Positions 17,809 to 26,745 of a stretch of DNA of 47,709 bases are shown here, one piece after another. This stretch comes from a virus, in the IMG/VR virus record IMGVR_UViG_3300046002_005270, positions 1-47,709 of that record. The stretch is one strand, 5' to 3'. The notes beneath the pieces are model-generated. The model searched no databases, was not told the origin of the DNA, and saw nothing but the letters and a program-made list of their open reading frames with translations. A program made the translations under genes and the position numbers. Every line of letters starts with the position of its first letter. Position 1 is the stretch's first letter.

Positions 17809-19653
17809 ATGGCATTAAAAGACCTAAAATCTAATTTAAGAAATTTAAAATTCGATAAAGACACACCTGGTGGTGGTTCTAGTGGACTTCCTTATATTAA
17901 AGGAGGTTTACCTGAAGATTCACCTGCTGGAGAATATATAGCAGATTTAGCTAGATATAGTTCTAATGGTACAGTTAGAGGTGGTTTATTTTCTGTAGTA
18001 TCTTCAACAACGGATACTATAAGAGTTTCTCGTTTTTTAAATGATTTTCCTAAAGGTCTCTTATTTACTTCTAAACAAATAGGATTAGCTAAATCTAATC
18101 CAAAAATTGAAACAGGAACTAGAGGTGATGTTTTAAATACTCAAGTATTTTCAAATTCTAATTTATTAGCTCAAATTTCAGTTCAAGGAACAGGAGAACA
18201 TATTCCTTATTATGGGTTTAATACTAATAATCTTAGGAATGATGAAAATAAGTATGAAGAAATAGTTAAAAAGAAAAGTACTGATGAAAATAGGTTAGTT
18301 ACTCTTTATAACAATAAAATATTAAGTACTCCACCTTTAGGGATAATAAACAACTTAAAAGAATTAGGTATACCTGATAATAATAAGAATGTATTATTTA
18401 ATTATGAAGGAGGCCCAGGCTCTTCATACGGAGATGGAGTTACTTTTATACCTAGAGTAGTTGATACCACTAAAGCCCCTACAGGTCAAATCAATTTATC
18501 TCCTATAATTGATGTTAATAAATTATTAGGGTTTTCAAATAATAAAGATTTATTTAATAACCCTTTTATAGATATTTATCTAACTGAAAATATTGAATAC
18601 CAACAAGGATATGGAGCAACAGCTGTAGATTTTATAAGACCTGAACAATCACCAGAAGGTTATACTTTTGGTAATACAATGGCTTATAGTAAATTATTAG
18701 CCTCAACTCCTGGAGTATTACAAGATTTTAGACAACAAACTAATGCTTCAACCTTAGCAGCTTCTGTTAGTTATTTTACTGGTGGACGTAATAATAAGGG
18801 TTTTAATAGAGAAACTAGAATTGGTTTAGGTAACCCTAGTTCAAGAACATCAGAGCAAAGAGATAATTTTTATGAAGAAAATTATGCTGGTCAAGATAGA
18901 GTAAATATGACTCCTATCTACAGAAGATCTATTAATATCCCTGTAGAACAAGATAGTGATGATGTCAGAGATTTAATTAAATTTGTTATAGAATCTATAG
19001 ATAATGGTCACCCTGACCAAACCAATAGAATGCATTTTAGGGCTTACATCACCAATTTCTCAGATAATATTGGAGCGGATTGGAATAGTCAAAGATATAT
19101 GGGTAGAGGTGAAAATTTCTACACTTACCAAGGATTTACAAGAGAGGTAGGATTTACTTTTATAGTAGCTGCACAATCTGTTCAAGAAATGGAGAAAATG
19201 TACCAAAAATTAAATTACTTAGCATCAACTTTACATCCTGATTATAGCCCAGGAGGATTTATGAGAGGTACTATCCATCAACTAACTATAGGAGAATATT
19301 TTTATAGAACTCCGGGTATTATTACCTCAATGAATATAACTGTAGAAGATGATTATTCTTGGGAAATTAAAATGAAACAACCTGAATTAAGAAATGAGAA
19401 TGGTGATGTTGTGTTAATTGGAGATCAATTACAGATGGAATTGCCCCAAATCTTAAAAATCCAAATGAGTTTCAAACCTATAATGAATAGATTACCTCAA
19501 AAAGGATTCCAAGAACCTATAATAGTATCAGCTGGAAGAAATATAGGATCTTTAATAGCTAATAATTATTTAGAAAGAGATGATTTTAAAGAAGTAATTA
19601 AATCTTTTGGAGGTATACCAGTTGATACTGATGGTATCATTTCAAAAAAATAA
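17809..19653 (+). CDS. Baseplate protein, possible tail-tube cap (gp48-like)
   Basis: A 614-residue structural protein. The C-terminal third has FRAYITNFSDNIGADWN, RYMGRGENFYTYQGFTREVG, MEKMYQKLNYLASTLHPDY, GGFMRGTIHQLTIGEYFYRTPG and TVEDDYSWEIKMKQPE. This pattern appears in the baseplate tube-cap proteins (gp48-type) of T4-like phages. The N-terminal two thirds are less familiar and may be an elaboration specific to this group. Expected role: the platform on which tube polymerisation starts. Assignment is by pattern and position only. Confidence 0.55.
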   Translation: MALKDLKSNLRNLKFDKDTPGGGSSGLPYIKGGLPEDSPAGEYIADLARYSSNGTVRGGLFSVVSSTTDTIRVSRFLNDFPKGLLFTSKQIGLAKSNPKIETGTRGDVLNTQVFSNSNLLAQISVQGTGEHIPYYGFNTNNLRNDENKYEEIVKKKSTDENRLVTLYNNKILSTPPLGIINNLKELGIPDNNKNVLFNYEGGPGSSYGDGVTFIPRVVDTTKAPTGQINLSPIIDVNKLLGFSNNKDLFNNPFIDIYLTENIEYQQGYGATAVDFIRPEQSPEGYTFGNTMAYSKLLASTPGVLQDFRQQTNASTLAASVSYFTGGRNNKGFNRETRIGLGNPSSRTSEQRDNFYEENYAGQDRVNMTPIYRRSINIPVEQDSDDVRDLIKFVIESIDNGHPDQTNRMHFRAYITNFSDNIGADWNSQRYMGRGENFYTYQGFTREVGFTFIVAAQSVQEMEKMYQKLNYLASTLHPDYSPGGFMRGTIHQLTIGEYFYRTPGIITSMNITVEDDYSWEIKMKQPELRNENGDVVLIGDQLQMELPQILKIQMSFKPIMNRLPQKGFQEPIIVSAGRNIGSLIANNYLERDDFKEVIKSFGGIPVDTDGIISKK

Positions 19654-19671
19654 AATATATTCAAAATTAAA

Positions 19672-19702
19672 TTTGGCTCCATTAGGAGCCTTTTTTATTT
19701 TA
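19672..19702 (+). promoter_or_regulatory. TTTGGC-N18-TATTTTA promoter-like element fused to a terminator
   Basis: TTTGGC at 19672, 18-nt spacer, TATTTTA at 19696, the spacing shared by all elements of this class here. The hairpin GGCTCC-ATTA-GGAGCC lies inside it, so the T-run of the terminator falls on the -7 region. The -7 match is weaker than in other copies. Confidence 0.4.
19675..19696 (+). terminator. Intrinsic terminator
   Basis: GGCTCC-ATTA-GGAGCC followed by six T, after the tube-cap-like gene. Confidence 0.88.
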
Positions 19703-19720
19703 TATATTTATGCCTAAATA
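19703..19720 (+). promoter_or_regulatory. Candidate late promoter motif
   Basis: TATATTTATGCCTAAATA immediately before the gp53-like ATG at 19727; core TATTTATG differs from the consensus at the last base. Confidence 0.45.
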
Positions 19721-19726
19721 AACATT

Positions 19727-20044
19727 ATGGCTAGTAGATATCAAATTATTTCAATAATAAAAAATGATACAGGAATACCATCTGAATCTGGTAATTCTAT
19801 GTACGCTCCTACTTACTATCCTATTATAGAAGCCAAAGCGAATGATAATTATATTATAACTGGAACTGAAGATAGATTAGACCTTATAGCATACGATTTT
19901 TATGGAGACTCCACTTTATGGTGGGTAATAGCAATGGTGAATAATCTAGAAGGAGATTCAATATACCCTCCTACAGGAATTTACTTAAGAGTGCCTCAAA
20001 ATATATCAGAAATTTTAAATAGTTATAATAAAACTAACATGTAA
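19727..20044 (+). CDS. gp53: Baseplate wedge protein, gp53/LysM-like
   Basis: A 105-residue protein with a LysM-like core DRLDLIAYDFYGDSTLWWVIAMVNNL, then DSIYPPTGIYLRVP. This is the pattern of the gp53-type wedge or tail-LysM proteins, which in T4 complete the wedge. It begins a contiguous baseplate unit that runs to 23949. Confidence 0.72.
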   Translation: MASRYQIISIIKNDTGIPSESGNSMYAPTYYPIIEAKANDNYIITGTEDRLDLIAYDFYGDSTLWWVIAMVNNLEGDSIYPPTGIYLRVPQNISEILNSYNKTNM

Positions 20045-20050
20045 TAAGTT

Positions 20051-22243
20051 ATGGAGGCAAAAGACTATACTAACATAGCAGGATCACCTTTCCAACCCTT
20101 TGTAAAGCAACAAATTGAAGTAAGAAAAAATTTAGTTTCTAAAGAAAATAGAACCCCTAAAGATTTATTATGGTTAAATAATAAAAGTGCTTGGATAAGA
20201 ATTAGTTCAGGTGCTAATGTAGAAGATGGTAATTTATATTTTACTGAAGTTGGAGATACCTTATCAAGAAAATATATTTTACAAGCAGGTTTAACAGATC
20301 ATAGTAAAGTTATTGATCAAAAAGATAATATATTCGCTTTACGTGAAGGGTTAGGCCTTAATGGAGCATACGGTGTAGGAGGGACAGAAGATTTTGGATA
20401 TAGACCTATGCCTGGGTTAACTGGGCTATCAATTAAAACTGGAGGTAAATTAGGTACTTTAAGAGAAGCAACAATAGAATTTACTTGTTATAATTTAGAG
20501 CAATTAAATATAATGGATGCCCTTTATATGAAATTAGGATTCAGTATTTTAATTGAATGGGGACACCTTCCTTATATTAATAATGATTATTCTTCTACTA
20601 ATAAATTAGAAACTGTTCCTCAACTAATGGACTTCTATGGTATTAATAATAAAGAACAGTTAATGGAAGAGATTCAAAAAAGGAGAGTTATCCATGCTGG
20701 TAATTATGATGCTATGTGGGGTACTATTAAAAATTTTTCTTATTCTTTTGAAGGTAACGGAGAATTTAAATGTAAAGTAGATTTAGTAGGAGCAGGAGAT
20801 ATATTAGAATCATTAAAAATCAATCAATCAGGAACTTCAGGAGAATCTTCAACAAAAGATAAAGATGAAGAAATAGTAAATTCACCTTATCCAACAATAG
20901 CTGATCAAAATAAATCTAAATTAAATGAAGTTTTAAATAAAATCTTCACTAAAGATATTGAAACTGAAAGTAATAACTCTACTTTAACTTGGGATTATTC
21001 AGCTGAATATTATAACTTAATTAATCCATACTTTAAAAAATTAAATATATCTTTAGAATCAATGGAGTCTTATAATTCCAATACTGATTTTCTAGCAAAA
21101 TATGGATACCAATATTCTTTAATAAATAAATCTAATACTGCTAAAGGTAATGGAAATGTTACAATTCCTATTCCTTGGATTAAAAAACCATTAAGTTTTT
21201 ACTCAAAAGCTATCTTAGGTTACGATGTTGATGATGCGGGACTTGATACTGATATTAAAGAAAAGGGTTTACCTCAAGTTTACATAACCTTAGGTCATTT
21301 ATTAGTTTTAATTATGGCTACAGGTGGTATATATGATAAATCTGAAAATAAACCTGATGCTCTTGCAAAACCTTACTTCTATATAGATGTCAACCCAGAA
21401 ACTAATAGATGTTACACATTCCCCGGACATTGTTCATTAGATCCTACAGTATGTTTAATAGCTTCTGAAAAATTACCTTTTGGAATTGATTCAACTATTA
21501 TAGATAAATTAAGAACTATGTATCCATTTTATGATGAAACTTCTCAAGATTATGGAGGTAAATTTATGTGGACATTAGTTAATATAAATTTTATAACTTC
21601 CACTTTAGCTAAATACCAAAAATCTAGTGCTAAAGGGGATATAATATTTGTAGATTTTGTCCAAGACATTCTATCAGGTATATCAAAAGCATGCGGAGGA
21701 TTTAATGAATTTAGAATAGTACCAGATGATGACACTAGATGTGTTAGAATATTTGATGATAAAAGAAATACACAACCTTTAAAACCTGGATCTCCAACTC
21801 CTTATACAGTAATACCTGTTTTAGGTAAAAGTAGTTTAGCTTATAGTTTTAATTATACTTCTAAAATATCTCCTAATATGGCTTCACAGATAGTAATTGC
21901 AGCCCAAGCACAACCTGCGGGATTAGGAGAAGAAGCATTAGCATTTTCTCATTTATCTAAAGGATTAATTAATAGATTATCACCTGCTAGATCTACATCT
22001 ACTTCAGATGAAAATCAAACTTCACTTCAAAATGATACTCAAGCAACAGAGGACAGATATATAGAATTAAGAACATTTATAGAAAATATATACAATGCCC
22101 AAGGCTCAGGAGATAAAGGTGCTAATGAGCAAGAAGCTATTGATAAGGCAGCTGAAACTAATGAACAATTAAGGGAAGCAGGAGTAAATGATGAATATTA
22201 TAATACTGATGGAACAACAACATTCTCAGGCCCTAAATACTAA
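20051..22243 (+). CDS. Large baseplate structural protein (hub candidate)
   Basis: A 730-residue protein with no signal peptide. Recognisable stretches are GSPFQPFVKQQIEVRKNLV, SAWIRISSG, PMPGLTGLSIKTGGKLGTLREATIEF and MDALYMKLGFSILIEWGH, which recur in baseplate proteins of Bacteroidota T4-like phages. A low-complexity, charged linker lies near residue 260, and the C-terminal tail is Gln/Glu-rich. It sits between a gp53-like gene and a lysozyme-bearing hub protein, where T4-like phages carry hub or wedge subunits such as gp27. Specific identity is not established. Confidence 0.55.
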   Translation: MEAKDYTNIAGSPFQPFVKQQIEVRKNLVSKENRTPKDLLWLNNKSAWIRISSGANVEDGNLYFTEVGDTLSRKYILQAGLTDHSKVIDQKDNIFALREGLGLNGAYGVGGTEDFGYRPMPGLTGLSIKTGGKLGTLREATIEFTCYNLEQLNIMDALYMKLGFSILIEWGHLPYINNDYSSTNKLETVPQLMDFYGINNKEQLMEEIQKRRVIHAGNYDAMWGTIKNFSYSFEGNGEFKCKVDLVGAGDILESLKINQSGTSGESSTKDKDEEIVNSPYPTIADQNKSKLNEVLNKIFTKDIETESNNSTLTWDYSAEYYNLINPYFKKLNISLESMESYNSNTDFLAKYGYQYSLINKSNTAKGNGNVTIPIPWIKKPLSFYSKAILGYDVDDAGLDTDIKEKGLPQVYITLGHLLVLIMATGGIYDKSENKPDALAKPYFYIDVNPETNRCYTFPGHCSLDPTVCLIASEKLPFGIDSTIIDKLRTMYPFYDETSQDYGGKFMWTLVNINFITSTLAKYQKSSAKGDIIFVDFVQDILSGISKACGGFNEFRIVPDDDTRCVRIFDDKRNTQPLKPGSPTPYTVIPVLGKSSLAYSFNYTSKISPNMASQIVIAAQAQPAGLGEEALAFSHLSKGLINRLSPARSTSTSDENQTSLQNDTQATEDRYIELRTFIENIYNAQGSGDKGANEQEAIDKAAETNEQLREAGVNDEYYNTDGTTTFSGPKY

Positions 22244-22248
22244 AAAAT

Positions 22249-23340
22249 ATGGCTTTAATATACAAATCAGAAAAATTTGACTCAAGTTTAAATACTTATA
22301 GGGAAACTTTTAATAACCCGGATAACATTCCTACAACTGAGGGGAATGAAAACCAGTATGATGCTTCAATTATAATACCATTAGATTTTAGTTTAGAAAT
22401 GGATGGTATATCAGGTATTATACCTAACTCAGCTTTTGAAGTACCCGCTAACATTTTACCTAAAACTTACCTAACTAAAAAAGGAGAATCAAAAATTGGA
22501 TTTATCTTGCATACAATAGACCATAATTTTAATAATAATAAATGGACTACTAAAATAACAGGCCAAACTATTAACTTAAGATTTGACCCATTATCTCCTG
22601 AAGAAATAGCAGCGAGAAAAGCTAGACAAGAATCTTTAAATAAGGTCAAAGATATTGAAAAAGATTTAAATACAGGAACTAATCTTACTTTCTTACCAGG
22701 ATGTACTAAACAAGCTAATACTTTACTAACACAAACATCAGTTGTCTTTAATATAGGTTTAATTTCTAAAGCTGCTAAAGAATTTGGTATTACAGGTAAA
22801 AACGCTATTGCCGCTATGGTTGCTATAGCAGGAGGAGAATGTGGATTAATACCTAAATCTGAAGGGCATATTTATAAAGAAGCAAATTTAAGAAGAGTAT
22901 TCCCTAACCTAAAAGAAGATCAAATTAAAAGAGCAACTGCAAAAGGTGTATCTAAAAAAACATTCTTTAGTATAGTTTATGGTGAATATGCTCCTAATAG
23001 AGTAGGTAATAGAAATGCAGCTGATGGTGGTTTATATTATGGTAGAGGATTTAATCAATTAACAGGACACGGAAATTATACAAATATTTCTAATAAATTA
23101 GTTAAAAAATATGGTAGTTCTTATAACATTTTAACTAACCCTGATAAAATGAATACTCCAGATGTAGCGGCTAAAGCTTTAGTAGCTTTTTATGTAGATA
23201 AAATGCAAGGAGTTGACCAAAACAGTGATAAATGGTTTACAACCGCTTTAGTTAAAACTGGAAATGATGCTAATGGTGGATATGCTAAGAAAAAAGAATA
23301 TTATAGTTGTTTAATGAGTGATTTAAATTTTTTAATATAA
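22249..23340 (+). CDS. Baseplate hub protein with GH19-type lysozyme domain (gp5-like role)
   Basis: A 363-residue two-domain protein. Residues 1-125 resemble the C-terminal beta domain of hub proteins (IIIPLDFSLEMDGISGIIPNSAFEVP, then IGFILHTIDHNF and WTTKITGQ). After a helical linker, residues about 180-363 form a chitinase/GH19-like lysozyme: catalytic-type Glu in GGECG (E197), then YYGRGFNQLTGHGNY. By analogy with T4 gp5 it would cut peptidoglycan during tail penetration. A separate GH19-type endolysin is encoded at 35704. Confidence 0.75.
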   Translation: MALIYKSEKFDSSLNTYRETFNNPDNIPTTEGNENQYDASIIIPLDFSLEMDGISGIIPNSAFEVPANILPKTYLTKKGESKIGFILHTIDHNFNNNKWTTKITGQTINLRFDPLSPEEIAARKARQESLNKVKDIEKDLNTGTNLTFLPGCTKQANTLLTQTSVVFNIGLISKAAKEFGITGKNAIAAMVAIAGGECGLIPKSEGHIYKEANLRRVFPNLKEDQIKRATAKGVSKKTFFSIVYGEYAPNRVGNRNAADGGLYYGRGFNQLTGHGNYTNISNKLVKKYGSSYNILTNPDKMNTPDVAAKALVAFYVDKMQGVDQNSDKWFTTALVKTGNDANGGYAKKKEYYSCLMSDLNFLI

Positions 23341-23343
23341 ACA

Positions 23344-23949
23344 ATGCCTTACTTCCCTCAATCCCGAATAATAGAAAATCAAAAGGCCAATCCAGGTGAA
23401 TTTACTTTACCTGATGGCTCTTCATATACAGGACTTTATTATATTACATTTAATGGTGAAACATTTTCAGGAGCTAATCCTTACACTCCTGGGAGTGTAC
23501 TTTTAAATAGAGCTATCTCAAATAAAAATGAGGACCCTACTATTTCTGACTTAAATAATATAGATTATAATTCTTTAAAAAGTAATAAATTAGCTACTTT
23601 AATTGATCCTACTCCTTACACCCCAAAACCAACAGAAGAGGATTATAAAAAAGGTAAAATTACAAGATATTTTGCTAGACAAAGAAATGGTACTCAATTT
23701 AGAATAATGGAAATTAACCAACAAACTTATGATAATATGGTTAATAATAGAGGAGGCTTAAATACATCAATCTGGAAAGTAATCTCCATATTTTGGCAAA
23801 TCTCAGGTCCTTTAAGAGATGAAAGAGTAGGTAATATTAGAACTAGAGCAGGTATAATAGATACAAATCAAAGAGTACTAGATAATGCCGAAAAAAATTT
23901 CATAGGTATAAAACAATACTTAACAGATTTAAAACAATTTGCAAAATAA
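23344..23949 (+). CDS. Conserved virion-region protein
   Basis: A 201-residue protein: PYFPQSRIIENQKANPGEF, LPDGSSYTGLYYITFNGETFSGANPY, ITRYFARQRNGTQFRIMEI and IWKVISIFWQISGPLRDE. The opening GEF...G.YTG.Y....G...TG.NP layout is common to a family of phage tail-region proteins I know only as hypothetical. Last gene of the baseplate unit, so probably a minor virion component. Confidence 0.6.
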   Translation: MPYFPQSRIIENQKANPGEFTLPDGSSYTGLYYITFNGETFSGANPYTPGSVLLNRAISNKNEDPTISDLNNIDYNSLKSNKLATLIDPTPYTPKPTEEDYKKGKITRYFARQRNGTQFRIMEINQQTYDNMVNNRGGLNTSIWKVISIFWQISGPLRDERVGNIRTRAGIIDTNQRVLDNAEKNFIGIKQYLTDLKQFAK

Positions 23950-23950
23950 A

Positions 23951-23981
23951 TTTGGCTCCCATAGGGAGCCTTATTACATTA
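23951..23981 (+). promoter_or_regulatory. TTTGGC-N18-TACATTA promoter
   Basis: TTTGGC at 23951 and TACATTA at 23975, 18-nt spacer, 17 nt before the polymerase ATG. Matches the Bacteroidota -33 TTTG / -7 TAnnTT pattern. It overlaps a terminator hairpin. Confidence 0.65.
23954..23976 (+). terminator. Hairpin terminator embedded in a promoter
   Basis: GGCTCCC-ATA-GGGAGCC then TTATTA. It closes the virion unit while its 5' arm contains the -33 box of the next promoter. Confidence 0.7.
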
Positions 23982-23998
23982 TATAAAAATAAAGGTAA

Positions 23999-25324
23999 AT
24001 GTTCTATATAGTCGAAACACAATCACAGTTACAAAGGTTACATCCGCAAGAGGAATGTTATATTAACGTTATTCCTCTTTCAAATAATTACCATCCTATA
24101 TTAAGTGAAGTTAGTTTAATTTATTATAAGGTAAAAGATCAAAAAGGAATCATATTTCCTATCTCTCATAGTGAAGGGTTCTCATTAGATTTACAATTAG
24201 TAAAAGATTTTATCTTAAGGCATAAAACAATTTATGTATTAGATAAAAAACAAACTGCTCATTTATTAGGTGAGGATTTTTTAGGTGAACATGTTTTAGA
24301 TATAAATCTGCTTTCACTATCCATGTCCCAATCCCCTCCGTATATACAAGATTTAGACACAAGCTTACACACTCATTTCTATCAAAAGTATGGAGATTTA
24401 AAGAACGTCAATTCTCTAATCCCAATTCCAAAACACTATGAGACTCAAGAAAAGATATATGAAAAGGTAGTAGGATTTTTAAGCTTAAAACACTATAACA
24501 GCTATTATAACCATGATTATGTTAAGGTGTTCTACGGTATCGAGAAACAAGGTATAGCGTTAGATTTAGCTGTTTTTGACATGAATTTCAAGCCTAAAAA
24601 TGCCAAATTCAGTATAAAAGATGGTATAATTTATACTCAATATAACTTGTATAACTTTACATCAAGGCCTACAAATTCATTTAATAGTATTAATTTTGCC
24701 GCCTTACCAAAACATGGAGAAGCAAGATCCGCTATTGTGCCTCAAAACGATATGTTATTTGAATTTGATTATGAAGCATATCACCCACGAATTTTAGCGA
24801 AATTTATTGATTATGAGTTTGATAAAGGATCTGTCCATGAAAGTTTAGGGAAAATGTATTTCAAAACAGATGATTTAACAGAAGAACAATATCAACAATC
24901 CAAAGAATTAACATTTAAACAACTATACGGAGGAGTTTTTCAACAATATAAGGACATACCATTTTTCCAGAAAGTAGCTCAATATACAGATGAAATCTGG
25001 GAGACATATGAAACTAAGGGTAGGTTAGAATTAGTAGGAGGGAGAAAATTATTTGATATCGAGAATCCAACACCTCAAAAGCTGTTAAATTATAAACTAC
25101 AATCTGGAGAAACTTTTTATAATGTTCGCTCTATAATTACATTACAGGAATATTTGGCTACTAAGAAAAGTAGCATTATATTATACACATATGATTCAGT
25201 ATTAATAGATTATAGTAGAGATGATGGAAAAGAAACTCTAAGAGAAATAAAATCATTATTAGAATCTTCATTTGGTTTTAAAGTTAAGGCAAAATACGGA
25301 AATAATTACAATAATCTAAAATAA
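23999..25324 (+). CDS. Family A DNA polymerase, polymerase domain only, divergent
   Basis: A 441-residue protein with polymerase I-type motifs. Motif A is FDYEAYHPRILA (D257). Motif B is SKELTFKQLYGG, with K302, F306 and Y310 spaced as K758, F762 and Y766 of E. coli Pol I. Motif C is YTYDSVLIDY (D399). Both metal-binding Asp are present, but the Glu of motif A is replaced by His262 and the Glu after the motif C Asp by Ser400. I see no 3'-5' or 5'-3' exonuclease domain; a FEN-type nuclease is encoded nearby. It probably replicates the genome, in place of the family B polymerase of T4. It opens the replication unit behind a host-type promoter. Confidence 0.82.
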   Translation: MFYIVETQSQLQRLHPQEECYINVIPLSNNYHPILSEVSLIYYKVKDQKGIIFPISHSEGFSLDLQLVKDFILRHKTIYVLDKKQTAHLLGEDFLGEHVLDINLLSLSMSQSPPYIQDLDTSLHTHFYQKYGDLKNVNSLIPIPKHYETQEKIYEKVVGFLSLKHYNSYYNHDYVKVFYGIEKQGIALDLAVFDMNFKPKNAKFSIKDGIIYTQYNLYNFTSRPTNSFNSINFAALPKHGEARSAIVPQNDMLFEFDYEAYHPRILAKFIDYEFDKGSVHESLGKMYFKTDDLTEEQYQQSKELTFKQLYGGVFQQYKDIPFFQKVAQYTDEIWETYETKGRLELVGGRKLFDIENPTPQKLLNYKLQSGETFYNVRSIITLQEYLATKKSSIILYTYDSVLIDYSRDDGKETLREIKSLLESSFGFKVKAKYGNNYNNLK

Positions 25325-25327
25325 AAC

Positions 25328-25798
25328 ATGAGCAATTTACAGGCAGAGCTTCCTTCATATATTTATCTACAACATAACATGGCAACCCCATTTAATCTAG
25401 ATAAAGATTACATGAATAAATTATTCTGCACATTTTCAAGCAAGAATGAATTAGAAATTACATTAAATTCTATTCAAAATCAATACAATATCCTATTTAA
25501 TAAGATATTTGTTTTATATATAGAGTCAACTGATGAGTACGTTTGTACTTATAATGTTGATTCCGTTAATATGTCTAACTCATTATTAGAAAATACTATC
25601 CTATTACATAGAAAGAAAGAATCTAATACCTTATATACAATCAACGCTTTAAACGATTTGATCAAATCATTAAACTCAGGTGTTTTAGATACCTCTTTTA
25701 TGATAAATTGGAACGATTATAAAAATTGTATATTACTTACTCACGCAGGTGATTTAAGAAAATTAGATACAAAGATCTTTAAAATAATTACTTTATAG
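25328..25798 (+). CDS. Conserved hypothetical protein of the replication unit
   Basis: A 156-residue protein: YIYLQHNMATPFNLDKDYMN, then LYTINALNDLIKSLNSGVLD, and NWNDYKNCILLTHAGDLRKLDTKI. A similar small protein occurs beside replication genes in marine T4-like phages, but I know of no function. It starts 3 nt after the polymerase stop and precedes a promoter, so it is the last gene of the polymerase transcript. Confidence 0.6.
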   Translation: MSNLQAELPSYIYLQHNMATPFNLDKDYMNKLFCTFSSKNELEITLNSIQNQYNILFNKIFVLYIESTDEYVCTYNVDSVNMSNSLLENTILLHRKKESNTLYTINALNDLIKSLNSGVLDTSFMINWNDYKNCILLTHAGDLRKLDTKIFKIITL

Positions 25799-25804
25799 AA
25801 AATA

Positions 25805-25835
25805 TTTGGGGTCCTCGATCCTGTTCATTATATTT
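25805..25835 (+). promoter_or_regulatory. TTTGGG-N18-TATATTT promoter
   Basis: TTTGGG at 25805 and TATATTT at 25829, 18-nt spacer, upstream of the SSB gene. The -7 region merges into a late-type motif. Confidence 0.65.
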
Positions 25836-25843
25836 ATATTAAA
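25829..25843 (+). promoter_or_regulatory. Candidate late promoter motif overlapping an early promoter
   Basis: TATATTTATATTAAA shares bases with the -7 box of the TTTGGG promoter. SSB may thus be read both early and late. Confidence 0.5.
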
Positions 25844-25873
25844 TAAGTTTTAACCATTAAATTTTAAAAAGTT

Positions 25874-26743
25874 ATGAATGTAGACTTGATTAAAAACAAG
25901 TTAACTGAGTTATCTTCTCCTAAAGGTAGTAACTCAAACAAGAAAGATGAAAAAGCGTTAAGCTTTTGGAAACCTACAATTGGTAAACAATTAGTAAGAT
26001 TTGTCCCATCTAAAAACAATCCAGACAACCCATTTACAGAATTGTACTTCCATTATGGAATTGGGAAAAGAACAATTATTTCACCATTAAATTTTAGTGA
26101 AAAAGATCCAATTGTAGAATTTGCTAAAGAATTACGCAAAACTAAAGAACCTGAAAATTGGAAATTAGCTAAGAAATTAGAGCCTAAAATGAGAGTTTTC
26201 GCTCCTGTTATTGTAAGAGGTGAGGAAGACAAAGGTGTTCGTTTATGGGAATTTGGTAAAGAAGTTTATCAATCTTTATTATCATTAGCTGCTGATGAAG
26301 AAGTAGGTGATTTCACTGACATCTTAGAAGGTAGAGATATTAAAGTTGAAACAGTAGGACCTGACTCAACAGGTACAACTTACAACAAATCAAAAGTATT
26401 ACCAGCATTAAAAACATCAACTTTATCTGATGACAATGCTGAAGTAGAAAAATGGTTAGGCACTCAACCAGATCCAGTTTCATTCTATAAGAAATATACT
26501 TTTGAAGAGATTAAAGGGTTCTTATCTGAATGGTTAAACCCAGAAGAAGCATCCGAAGAAGCTCCTTCATCAGAACAACCACAAAAAGAAGAAGGAGGTT
26601 TATTTGATGGCCCTGCTACAAGTTTTGAACCAACAGGATTTAAATTAGAATCATCTAAACCAATTGCTAACAAAGCATTTGCTGCTCCTAAAAAAGAAAC
26701 TTTCGCCGCAGACGAATTCGAAGATTTATTTAACGAAGAATAA
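25874..26743 (+). CDS. gp32: Single-stranded DNA-binding protein, T4 gp32-like
   Basis: A 289-residue protein. The core contains FWKPTIGKQLVRFVPSKNN, FTELYFHYGIGKRTIISP and MRVFAPVIVRGEEDKGVRLWEFGKEVYQ, the gp32-type OB fold. The usual CCHC-like zinc cluster of T4 gp32 is not visible. The C-terminus is acidic and ends DEFEDLFNEE, as expected for the tail that recruits replication and recombination partners. It lies directly upstream of uvsX, with 2 nt between stop and start. Confidence 0.9.
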   Translation: MNVDLIKNKLTELSSPKGSNSNKKDEKALSFWKPTIGKQLVRFVPSKNNPDNPFTELYFHYGIGKRTIISPLNFSEKDPIVEFAKELRKTKEPENWKLAKKLEPKMRVFAPVIVRGEEDKGVRLWEFGKEVYQSLLSLAADEEVGDFTDILEGRDIKVETVGPDSTGTTYNKSKVLPALKTSTLSDDNAEVEKWLGTQPDPVSFYKKYTFEEIKGFLSEWLNPEEASEEAPSSEQPQKEEGGLFDGPATSFEPTGFKLESSKPIANKAFAAPKKETFAADEFEDLFNEE

Positions 26744-26745
26744 TA

